From Klebsormidium nitens (taxonomy: Eukaryota; Streptophyta; Klebsormidiophyceae; Klebsormidiales; Klebsormidiaceae), in the NCBI GenBank assembly GCA_000708835.1, contig DF236967.1, positions 312,822 through 376,821 on the forward strand: DNA of 64,000 nt, written 5' to 3'. Shown piece after piece: positions 34,626-46,287 of this stretch (position 1 is its first letter; every line of letters begins with the position of its first letter). Under the pieces are notes generated by a model. That model was not told the DNA's origin and did no database searches. It saw only the letters and a list, made by a program, of their open reading frames with translations. The translations under genes were made by a program, and so were the position numbers.

Positions 34626-37351
34626 CCTGAGAAATCTCTACATCCCATGTAGGAACCTATCCGACCATTGGTCAAAGGCGCCTGCTTGGCGAGCAAAACA
34701 GCCCATGATTCTGAACAACTGTAATACTCACCTCGCAAGCCCGTTGTGCTTCACCAGAGCCTAAGACTGCCAGCTAGGCTCCTAGTGCTGGGTCCGCTTT
34801 AATAAATTTCGGCCAAACCTGGCCGGGTGACGCGTCCCGGCCTCTAGACCGTCGATAAAGTCTATGCACGTACACTGATTCAGTTTGCTCGGCCCAGCGT
34901 TCCGGGCTCAACTTGTCAGCTACATGCAACTTGCTCACACTCATAGCGGCGTTACAGTGGAACACGTCAGAGGCAGTGCCAGTGGAAGCTCAATCAGTCT
35001 GCCAAATGATCAGTCACTGTTTCCCGGGTGTCCCATCTTACCACAGGCTAGTCGAGTTTACCGGCACGGTAGTATGGTCCTCAAGGGAGATTTCAAGTTT
35101 TCCGCTATACAGACGGTTTTTCGCTACCCTCCGAGGTTTCAGGCTACTAGTACCGTACTCGGGGCTGCCTGACTGCCTGACTTGCCTGGCGTTCACGATC
35201 TGCCTGACCGGACTGACTAATTGACCGCCTGACTGCTGTCCCCTGTCACCTGCCTGACCGGACTGACTGACTGACCGCCTGACCACTCTCTCGACCTAAC
35301 CAACCTGACTGACTGACTGCCCGACCGCCCGCCTGTCACATATTTCTTCCCTAACCACTGCCTGACTGACTAACCGACTGACCGACGTACACACTGCATC
35401 ACTCATATACCGGTAGTCTAACCAGCATGACTAACCAACCAGCTCCCCCGCTGACTGACCGACTGACTGACTACCGGTACATTAAGCACACCTTGCAACT
35501 GGTACATACCTTACCCGTCACCCCGGGATGACTGTGTTAGTAAGAAATTGTGATATTCACCTTTAGCTCGTGCAAGGGGTGTGTCCCAAGCAGGACCACC
35601 CCGGCCTTCGGCCCCCACCTGCCTACCCCCCCTTCCCACTTCATCACAGGTAGGTACGTATACGCAGATCCTTGTCACATACGGATCCGTTGCTACATGA
35701 GCAGGTAGCGGTATCTACGTACCTACCTACCGGCAGCTACGATAACCGGTGAAACCGGGAACGCGCCGGTTAGGCAGTCAGTCAGTCAGCGGCGGTTAGC
35801 ATGTATACAACCCGTATACAAGACCGCAACACAGTCTAACAAGCTCCGGTCAGGAAGTCAGTCAGTCAGAACAGGAAGGATCATTCGCCAACATGGTTCA
35901 CACAGGATTCCGCTGGAACAGCTAGTAGACACGGCCGGAATCCGCGCTAATCAACCGGAGCTTAAAATCTCCCTTGGGGACCAGATTAGCGGGCCCCTAA
36001 GCCAGTTGCCCGCCAGTTGGTGTGCAAATGTTTAGTGAAGGATCAGCTCTGGCACTGCAGCGCTGCACGCGCCAGTGCGCCACGAGGGTTGAGAATGCTG
36101 TGCGATCAGACAACCTTCACAAGCCAAATACCTGGGATCAACACTGATCAGCTCTATCAGTGCTTTTGGTTCTTGATTGCAACTGGCCGGGTCGTATCAG
36201 TGACGACCGCAGTAAATAAACTGTGACACGTGATCTCTTAAGTTGGGCTGCCGACAAGCAGCCTTTCAAGCCCTTTGACCTCTGCTATCGTTATGGACAG
36301 TACGTTTGAGTACTGACACTGCATATCACGTCAGAAAAGTCGTGCAGTGGCGCAATTCGGATGAGTCTTAATGACGATTCAAAAACAGCAGCCACGTCTA
36401 GCCAGTAATCCCGCTCGCGGCCCACTCCGAAAGTGCCACCTCCCACTCGGTTTGCTAGCTAGAAGTAACTTGTTACCGCCTTGTTCTTTCTGCAATCCAT
36501 GGATCGCGCCCGCCACCAGAAGGTCCTCAGCCTAATCTATGACGGTCCATTTGGCCGGAATTCCGCCCGGAACTCATTCAAACAACCGTTCTGATACAAT
36601 GATGCTGTATAATCATAAATCTTATTTGTAGTACCTAAGTACGACCATTTCATGGGCGCTTCGAAAATCGAAGTTTGTATTAGCGGCCTAAACTTTCGTA
36701 CAAGCTATCATCATGCAGTGCACTCATAGCGTGGAGGCATATGATCTGCTCAAGTTCCATCATCTAAACAACGGTCATCACCACGGTCATCATGGGTAAG
36801 AATGTACGAACGGGTCACCACGAATCCTCCACGAATGCACTGGCATGCTGAGCCCGGGCCTCCAAAGACTCCTCTCAGTGGATGGTTGAGTAGCCTGGCC
36901 TCAGCCTGGCCTCAGCTCTTCGAAGCACGATATGTACAATAATCAATGATTGGTAGTAGATGATCCGTCACTTCTAGTACCACAGACGGATGGCCGTCCA
37001 GCTTAGCTAAGTCGATCACTCACTTCTGGTTTCAAACACCCCAGGCAACCAGTTCTTCCTACCGCAAAGACATTGAATCGATTCGACTCTTACCTAATCG
37101 AGTGTCTTGAAAGCATCCTGTGATCAACCAGATTCCTTATGCCCCGATCTACGCCGAGCTCACCGCCGTACGCATCTTCGGATTTCTGAATGTTCCCCCG
37201 ATCTTCATACTGCTTCGTCCCGGCCTCCGGGAGCGTGCCGAATCTCGTCATTCTGACGGGCCCAAATCGAAATGCCATCCCAATTAGTTAAAAATACCCC
37301 CCGCCACTGCGATCCCGGCCAATCTCGATGCACCGAACTTATCCCCCGGGC
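34626..37351. other. Intergenic region with TGAC-type repeats
   Basis: About 2.7 kb between the start of the Cys/His-module gene and the stop of the DRM gene. It holds the promoter of the former and the 3' region of the latter. The middle (about 35160-35880) is built of CTGA/TGAC repeats, described separately. No protein-coding signal is convincing. Confidence 0.65.
35160..35880. repeat. Degenerate CTGA tetranucleotide repeats with inverted counterparts
   Basis: Runs of CTGACTGACTGA occur repeatedly at 35160-35490, including a partly duplicated block with TGCCTGACCGGACTGACT near 35200 and 35250. The complementary CAGTCAGTCAG occurs at about 35775-35790 and 35855-35870, so the two sides could pair over short arms. 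Between them are several ACCGGT and ACGTACCTACC motifs. Confidence 0.7.
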
Positions 37352-40300
37352 TCAGACGTCGACCACGAACTCCCGCCCCGCTCGCAACTGCAGCCGCTCC
37401 ACCTCATTGAGCACCCGGAAGAAGTCCAGGAACAACCGGGACTCCCTCCCGAACAGGCCGCTCCGGCCGCCCGCGGTGTTGTTCGGGCCCCGGTTGTTGC
37501 CCGTTAGCTGGTTGCACGGGCTGCCGCCCACCAACAGATCCAACGGCCCCGCTGCGACGAGCTCCGCAATCTTCCGGGTAGTCAGCAATCTGACGTCATC
37601 AATGAATTCTAGGCATCCAGTCCGGTCCAGACCGTTCCGCTTCCACCAATTTTGGACCACCGTCCGGCAGTGCTCGTTGTTCTCGACGCTGATGTACCGC
37701 TTGATGGGCACCGCGCGGCGATGCACCGCCACGCCGGCGCCCCCGATTCCGTCGAAGAGCGAGAGGACGGAGATTCCGCCCGGAATGGACCGGAAGTAGG
37801 TGTGCAGCGGCGATATGACGTCCGCAATTGTGTCCACCTGCACGGGCGCGAACGTTGGCCGCTGCTCTAGTTGCGTACAGATTGCTTCGTTTGCTGCTTC
37901 CTAGCTCCGGATCCGTTTTTATATGTCAGATTTTAGACGGCGCGTTAGCCGAGACAAAAGGCCGGACAAGCGCGGTACGCCCCTATATCTGGACAGGTTC
38001 ACGACTGCTCTCGGCTACTCCAGACCTATCGGTCACGTGTAGCCGGGCCACTTTTGCTGAACGTAGTCGGGTAGACTTGTGCTTTTGTACGCAACACGTT
38101 GCGGAACCCTTCAGTAGACATACAACTTTCTTCAGATGGTTGAGTCGACAAGCGCAAAGAAGATCTTCAGCAGATGTCCAAACATAAAGAGCCGTGACTT
38201 TTCAAACAGGTTGCCGGACCTGTTCGTGTAATAGGAGGCATAGGAGGCTTCTTAAAGAGGAGCTTTGCCCGGCTAGTTATCCGCTGCGAAGACGAAGCGC
38301 CAAGTGGTCGAAAGCGGGACACAGCTGGATCCGATTCAACAACTTCTCCGCTCCTGGCAGAATTTTTCCAGACGCGGAATAATCTCGTTATGAAAGAAAA
38401 AGGGACCTCAAAAGCTCGAAACGTTTGAACGCCCGGGACTCGTGTCCCGCACGTACGTCCAGGAAATAAACTTCAAGAGAGATAATCATAAGCCAAGATG
38501 TGATAAAAGCTCCGAACAAAATTGAAAACCCCAACCCAAAAAGATACCTGCTCCGCACCTATACCCACCCTAACCAACAAAATAAACAAGAAGACAACTA
38601 ACCCAACCAGTCCCAGTGCGGCTACCTAATGATTATCTCTGCTTATATTTGTCTTGAGTTCAATTACCTGGAACGCGTTCCCGAGCGCTTTGAAGACTTC
38701 GCCGCGGGGGATCCCGCACCGCGTGTGGCCCTCAGGGAAGCCCATGATCCGCTCGACCTCCTCCGCGTGGATGTTGGCTACGCTGGTGGGGCTTGTAAAG
38801 ATCAGGTTGTTGCTCCTGCAGAAAAGGGAAATTCCCTTTTTTTCAGTGGGACACTTCCGACCCCAGCGGGGGTCGGCACGTTTTCCGCCTTAGACAAGTT
38901 GATTACAAAGCTTACGAAGTCTGGCTCTTGCTTGCTCATTGGGCTGACTGACTGTCGGCCCCAGTCCAATAAGTACGCCCGAGAAGAATAGACTGTAGCC
39001 TCCGGCAGTCAGTCACGCCCTTGGTTTGCAGTAAACTGATTCTCCCAACAGCCGCTCGCAAGGGCCGTTTGCAGCCTCTGTGAAGGCTGCAAAGCTTGTA
39101 CATTTGAAAGGACTTGAGAATGAGAAGCAAACGGATCAAAGGAATGGTTCACGATTGGGAAAGAAGCAAAGAGTCTATGAGCTTTAAGATCTCAGAAAAG
39201 CGAATCCTGATTGATGCTCTCAAAGGAAAGGTGTCTACGCCCGAAACGCGCTAAAGTTGGCACCGGATTAATTCCGTCCCTTGGGATGATATTTTCGGAA
39301 GCAAATCGAGCTCAACAAGGTAGTGAGATTAATAAGTACACCCAGGATAGCTCTGAGAAACGTCGATGGTGACTCTATCTTGAGCGAAGCCCTCGAAGGT
39401 GTTTCCTGTTCACAACACTTGCCTAAGCGGATTTTCCTTCTCTCTTGGTAAAGCTCGAAATGATACACAACCGATTGAAATTGACAACTCAAGAGTGTTA
39501 CCTTGCGGGTGAAAAGATATCTTCCAAACTATTCGAACACACTGATCTAGTCGCTTGATGCAGAGCTTTTAATGCTAGGACTCGCGATCAACCCGTCCCA
39601 ACAAAAGATTGACCCGGATGAGGAAAAGCGGGACGCAAGATAGACTGCAGAAACAAAGAATTTAGAATCCTCAAGAAGGAAGAAATTATGGGATTGAAAA
39701 GCTGGGTAACGCAGTCAAGAAAAACAATCAGAGGCCGCACCTGATGTCGTCCCGCTCCTTAGCGGTGAGGTTTTCGTTGTTGCGCAGTTTGCGATTCAGC
39801 GCGGACAGGCTCAAAGGGTGCAGCTCTTTGGTGTTGATCATGTTCAATTTGTCGGTGATTTTGCGGCGGTCCCAATCAGGGAAGTTGCTGTGATACTCGG
39901 GCCACATTTCGGAGATGCGTAACGGGGCCAGCGGCGGGAGCGTGGTCCGACCAGCGCGGGGGATGTTGTGGGCGTACCTGGTTTCAGAATTGGGTTAAGA
40001 AGGAATTGGTGGTGCGATGAGACTGCTCCGGAAGACCCTTTAAGTCTCCGCTCAGAGAGTGTTGCAATATTACGGGTTGGCAGACAGCGAGTCTCTCCAA
40101 CGATAATGTTCCTATCCGTAAGTTGCCCTGGCATAAACGGGTGAGCACTTATCACTTATCGCTGACCGCAGCCCCCGGACTTTGTGTTCCTCGTTCCTCT
40201 TCGTTCCTTCTTTTTGTCTACCATGAACACCATCAAGCCTCCTTGCAGAAAAGGATAGTCTCCAACATGTGAACATGAGAGCCCAGTTTGTACACACCCA

Positions 40301-42133
40301 ATAATGGCAAAGCTTTTGGACTCACAGTTTGCACTACTTAATCAAGTGCCTTTGGGTCCCGCTGAGCAACGGCACAAAGCGGAATCCACTCCGGCGCACC
40401 TTCTAGCAAAGATCTCAACGAAAGATCAACGGCTTGTAGAAAAGGACTCATTAGCAGAACGAAAAGATTGCCCATCGGAAGATGATAGATTGATACTTTC
40501 CTGCTGTAAGAACCGAAGCCATGATTGCAAAAAGCGGTACACAAAGCCCTCTCACTTTCGCTTGCGGGTCGCGACGGAGTACTTGACACTGTCAATCAGT
40601 TCCGGGGGGATGCCCCTCGCGTGCCGCTGCATGACGTCCCACACGTTCTCACGCTCCTCTAGTTCCAAGTCCGGACCCAAACCCCCCGGCCCGCGGTGGG
40701 CGGACGCCACGTTTTCAAACAGGAAGTGACATGTTCGGGGACCATTTTTCACCGCCCCCCGCCACTCCTCCTCAAAATCCGCGTCGCCTGCGACCTCTGC
40801 GGGGGTGCTGACGTCATCCATCACGTCAGTCTCAAACTCGTCGTCGCTTTCCGAAATGGCCCCGTCTCTCTCCAACTCCCTCGCGCCGCAACGACCCCAG
40901 CTGTCCTCGCTCTTCGACACCGTTCTCCGTCGCTTCGCGGGGCTCTTCGTTCCGCTCCGACTCCGTTCGGTGCCCTCCGGTTCCGCTTGTTTCCGCTCCT
41001 TTTCTGGTGACTTCCAAACCGAGCCGAATGTGCTGCCGCGGCCGCCTGGCGCTCCATCACCGCCTAACTTTTCCTGAGACTGAGGTGAAACTGCCCCACT
41101 CAGCAGATCAGCACCCTCCGCCTGGCCCATGTCTGTTGCTCCGCTTGACCCGCCTCGAGTTTCCCCCAGTCTCGGAACGGCCCCGGTCGACGCCTGCTCT
41201 TCTCGGGGATCCTCCGCCCTCCTCACACCGCTTGACTGCCGAACGCACACGCTGCCTTTCCGAATTCCCTCTACGCTGGGCCGTTCATCCCACCCAATTT
41301 GCGGCGCTACTGCTTCGCTCCTTTCTGTCGACGGGTCCTTCTCCCCGGCCACTCTCCGACTCCGCTCTGTCCCCGGAGCTTCCGTCCTCTCGTTAAAAGC
41401 CGCGGTTGACTTACCCTTGTGGTGCAGCACGTTCACAAACCCGGGGGTTATCTTCGCGCCTGGTTCCACCCCCCCGTGCTCTGCAATCAGGCGCCGCCTC
41501 CGGTTGACATGCGAGGGGGGGCTGCTGTATGCTTCCTCCTCCGCGAACCCTTCGGCGCCGTTTTGGGGGGAAGATATCAAGGGTATAGAATCATTTCTGG
41601 GGGAAGGGACGACGCTCTTGAGCTTCGATGGCTGGAGATGGGTAGTGTCGACGACGCCTGAGCCTGCACTTTGCAAACAGAGCAGAGGGACACGTGTCAG
41701 ACGTCTCAAGCGTTTGATATTGGCCGGCCAGCAAGATCAACGTTGATGATTTCTTTCCGAGGCATTACTGCGAGAGCGCAACAACGCCGGACCACTTTGA
41801 ATCCGTCGTACTTCACTCGGACTTCGTTTCGTGAGTCCAACTCATCTAGCTCAAAGAGACAATATTGACAGTCGGTCACAAGCCAAGAAAAACTGACAAA
41901 AATCTTCACAATACAGCAAGCTCCTCAAAAACGGTTGGCGACCCACGACGAGATCTTCCTCCACTTTCTTCGCTTCGATCCAGTCCACCGCTTCCTCGAC
42001 GCCCCTGCCTCTAGTTGCGGCCACCGCCTGCTGCGCTTGCTTCCGAGGAAAGCCCATGTCAATCAGCTTCCAAAGCCGCGTGTCTGCTTCACCGGGGGAT
42101 CCCTTCACAGCCCCGGGGTTCGGAAACCCCTGC
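37352..42133 (-). CDS. DRM-type DNA (cytosine-5) methyltransferase with UBA domain, N-terminus unresolved
   Basis: DRM enzymes carry out RNA-directed de novo cytosine methylation in plant nuclei. Exons seen: 42133-41943, 41663-40556, 39977-39741, 38815-38668 and 37837-37352, all in phase. The first holds a UBA domain (LWKLIDMGFPRKQAQQAV, then AVDWIEAKK). A 370-residue exon is mostly charged, low-complexity linker ending in FLFENVASAHRG, the methyltransferase ENV motif (VI). Then come SVATRKRK-YAHNIPRAG, LPPLAPLRISEMWP and VERIMGFPEGHTR, which belong to motifs VIII-X, and only afterwards VLSLFDGIGGAGVAVHR (motif I) and VGGSPCNQLTGNNR with the catalytic cysteine (motif IV). That circular order is the hallmark of the DRM group. 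Translation stops after REFVVDV. One or more 5' exons upstream of 42133 must exist, because no in-frame ATG precedes the UBA exon. Confidence 0.9.
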
Positions 42134-45100
42134 TGCGAGTGAAAGGATTCTTTTCAACCCCATTTCTATGTTGATTTGTCTTTCTTCCATTCTTTCATCC
42201 TGCCAACTTGAGCAGTAAGTGATTAGGGAGAGACTGAGGTTCTATTCTGAGTATATTTTCTCTGTAAAGAAAGTATACAAACGCCAGGAAATGATTCCTA
42301 CTTCGTGAAAGATCCAGTGCTTCTTTACAGAACGTGGATTGGGCACACAGCAGATTGGACGAAAGTAAAAGCCGTTCCAATGGTTGCTTAACATCAACTT
42401 TTCAGGATGATTACCCAACCACTACAGCACTTGTGCTAGTTTGCGCAATACGTGTGCCGAAAATTTAGATGGGCTGCAAAGCGAAAAACGAGTTTGGACA
42501 CGCAGACTCCTTGCCCTATGATGGGATCCAACAACGCATCTAGAAACTTTCACTAGGTTCGTGTTCAAAAATGCTCACAAATCACTTCGTCTCATCGCAC
42601 TTCTGTTGTATTTATGACAATCTGCCCACGTGTCAAATCTTCCCGTGTGCTCACTCACCGTACCCCCCGGACAGCGTATGCTCGGGTTGCCCCCCGGGAT
42701 CGAATCCCTCGGATCGCGTTTATATGTCCCAGGTACAACCGGTACTCATTTCCAAGCACGAAAAACTGAAACACCAGAAGCCGCTTGAAATGGGGCCTCA
42801 GGCGGATAGGCAGATGGGTGCCCACTTCCGCGGCGGAAGAATATTGGCTGTTCGGACAGCACGTTTATACGGACGTCGCGACGTCCGCTTCCAAACGGAG
42901 GGGCTCAATCAAGGGCCTGGGGGAAAAAAGGCGAGACCATCGACAATTACGACAGATTCAGTCACAGCAGTTGTCAACTGATGCAACAGGAGGAGCGAGA
43001 TACTGGCGCCAAAAGGACTAGAATCTTTCGTGAACCGAGACGCCACTCTAACACTGAAGGCTGCGAGGTCACCACTACGAAATCCACGTTGCAGCTCGGA
43101 CCCAACGTTCGAGAAGACACGTCTCAAAGATTTCCGCTTGCGGCAGTGTGATAAGCTTAAATTCTGGCTATTCTTCCCATCCCACACGGAGGAAAAACAG
43201 GCGAAGTTTCACCATGTCAGAGAGATGAGCATCTTGTTTGCAGAAGAAGCTCAGTGTAATCTTTCGCTAGGCAAAGGGCGCATACTTAAAAGAAGCCGCG
43301 ACATCCTGAGTTCTGGCAGAATCCTTGAAGTCCAAACCCTGAACTTGAAGCTTTGCACGTGCAGAAACCTCATCAAGAGATCGCTCCAGAGCACTCTTAT
43401 CTTTCTTCCAATTCCAAAGGAGTTTCGGTCCGTAACAGCCATGTCCTTCAAGTCTTCCAGGTTGACCGTAAGAAAGAGATTCCGGGAGGTCTCGGAACTG
43501 AACGCAGACAATATGCGGCAGCGTGACGAGAGGTCGCAATCTGGTATCCGCGTCAGCAAAAAGTAAGTACCCTTGAAATATTCCCGCCTCACCTTTGCTC
43601 ATCAGCTGGTTTGCTGATTACATAGTGCGCCCTGGCTGTGGATATCCAGATCAGATACTGCTCACAATTCAAAATTGTGGCATTCTAATGGCTGCTGCCT
43701 TCTTTCCGCCAGGATGTCCCGGCAGTTTGTGCAGCACACTGTTTCACGCAGATTAATGCAGCTATCCAGAACGGACTCAGATTTTCGACGGACGTGCGAT
43801 TGCTGCTGTCACCACAGTAGTCTTGAAGCTCCTCGTTTCCCCGCCTTGCTTGCTCTCCCGTCGCGCAACAAGCGACCCCTAAGTTCAAGTCCAACCTGGC
43901 TTTAGCAACGGCTTTGAACACTCATCGTAAGTCAAAACCGTGCGTTGCTAGGACGCACGGATGCAGCACATCATCTGCGGGGGATAATGCAATTCGAGCA
44001 TCCGCCAACGCAGGCTATGCTCGGTGACCATACGATTGCATCATGCACGGAACTTGCCGCCTGAACTAACCGGGGCAAACCAACCGAGCACTGAGCACGG
44101 ACATACAACACGTCCAAACTGCTGTAGGCATAAAATTTACAATCATTAACGACTCAGAATTCTGACGGGCTCACTTCAGTGCCCGTTCCATTCGTGACGC
44201 GCATGCAGCGTCGCCTTCAGCGTCCGACCATGGCGACCCTCGTGTTAGATAACACGTACAGAATCATCTCTTTCTTAAGTCCAAAGCATGGGCTTAGCCC
44301 TAAGGCCCCATTAGTTTGACTGACTACCGCCAATCAGCCGGCGGGCCCTGCAACTACATTGAAACCTCCGCAAGTGGCCCAGCGTATGACGCGCCCAAGC
44401 CTTTGATAGATTGTTATGTGCGCAGTTTCGATAGGGTGCGAGGACCGTCGCTTGGCGGGCCAATATCCCACGCTGCACACTTTCCTTGTGCTAGTGTGTA
44501 GACCTATTTACGAGATCGACTTGCGAGTCGCGTGCCTACTATCGATTCGAGCAAGGTCTTCATGCTGTCATCACTGTAGTGGGCGTAGGATCATTGTTCC
44601 GGGAGCATCACGGGGGCAGCAAGACTTGGTCGTGGGATAGACTTAATGAAGTGCCAGACAAAAGCTCTTGCGATCGAAGTTCGACGCTTCAACGTTTGCG
44701 AAGTCCGTCTGACCGGCAGCCCCTTTGGACCTCCCCGATCTGACATCTGACATGTGTCAATCAGCCCTTCGCGCAAAGGTTTATTCTGACGTAATGCAGT
44801 TTGCAAAACAACTGAGCTGTTGGCAGCTAGCTAAACGCTCTCTTCAGTTATTTTGGTCCTAAAGAGGGCGTCCTGTTTCTCGCCCTGCTCTAGTTTCTCT
44901 GCCGAGCTGGATCTCTCATGTGTCAGAGACTTCACTCAAAGAGACTTCCCTCAAAACATTCCCTTCAGGATTCTCACTTTGACGAAGCGGTGAATGTAAG
45001 ATAGGACGAAAGTGCAGACGATGGTGGCAAAGAGGACGATCCACAGTCCAATTGAATTCGCACAGAGAAAAGAGTCCACTGAACCCTTGATGCTGGTGTC

Positions 45101-46287
45101 TTCGAGGAACGTTAGAAGCTCGCTTTCCTGTTCTCGTTACTTCCCAATCCAGCTGCCGCAAGCACAGGCTTTCTTGCTGGGCCGACCTGCAACTTGCATT
45201 TCTTCTGCCTCGGAACTTTGCCGACCGGGCACTAAATGAAGTCTGACTAAGCCGGCTCACAAGGGTCGTTGTCCTTTCACAGTCATCTTGCAAAAGATTT
45301 TGTCATAACCGTCAAGGCAAATGCCCCGGGAGTGCATGACTTGTATAAGCCCGATGGCGGGGCGTCTGCAGATGAAATGACAATGCAGTGTGAATCGAAA
45401 CGAAGCGCGCACTGAGCGTGCAATTTCGGCTTGCAATTCTGATGGGGAACGAGTGCTTTGGTGGTCACTGAACGATTTGATTGCGCACCAAGAGTCCTTA
45501 TACCATCTGAAGAAATCGCACATATCCGACCATGTGTGGTCACTGGTTGATGTTTGAGCTTTGTATATGCATACCACCCTCAGAGCGTTCGTGAAATTTC
45601 AGGGGGGCCGTGATCTCTGAAGTAAAGTTGGTGATCATACTGGAGTACCGCGCAAATGATGGCAGATTCTCATTTCAAATGACTCTAGCATCAACGTACG
45701 CGGGCCATACTAAAGCATAAAGGACAAGGTTTCAACCTTTTATTGCTAAGAATTGCATGATGCATGACAGCTAGAATCCATATAAGCAGCCTTAAGCTTG
45801 ACGGAACAAACCATACCATGTCATGCTTTACAACTTAAATCTAAATTGTACGGTGGAAGTGGTAGGCGTTGGGCTTCAAGCATGAGCAGCGGAGAGAAGT
45901 GGGCCCGGCGGCTAGCACGATCATTCCGACCAGCGCTATGTCATCATATACAAGACTATAGAATGAATCAGACGTTCCTTGCGGTTTTGCATGTTGCTCG
46001 TGCAGCGATCGCAGCTATCCAACGCGTTGAACAAGTCGAACCTTGTACGCTCTTATACTCCAAGACTTTATCATCGAATGATTTCAAGAAAGGCTTATAC
46101 AGACATGTTACAGGAGGCTTACGTTCGCCGTCCCATTGTATGAGCTTTGCAGCGGCTTCGTCTAAGTGCAAGCATATGAAGAGCCTATTCTGACATTCTG
46201 ACATTCATCCCTTGCCATTTGCTTTCGCATCGCGCTATTCCTTATTGTACAATCAGCACATCTTGCCCCGCAAAGTCTTGCGCTACG
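42134..46287. other. Region between DRM and SABRE, unassigned
   Basis: This 4.2 kb should contain the missing 5' exon(s) and promoter of the DRM gene and the 3' untranslated region of SABRE. A good minus-strand donor (GTGAGTGAGC) lies near 42654, and open frames of about 110-180 codons lie at 43030-43600 on both strands. None shows a recognisable domain. From about 43.9 to 46.2 kb I see nothing that looks coding. Confidence 0.5.

Noticed and set aside
42695-42735. Sequence resembling a tRNA T-arm (GGGATCGAATCCC)
   Set aside because: No acceptor stem, D-arm or anticodon arm can be arranged around it.
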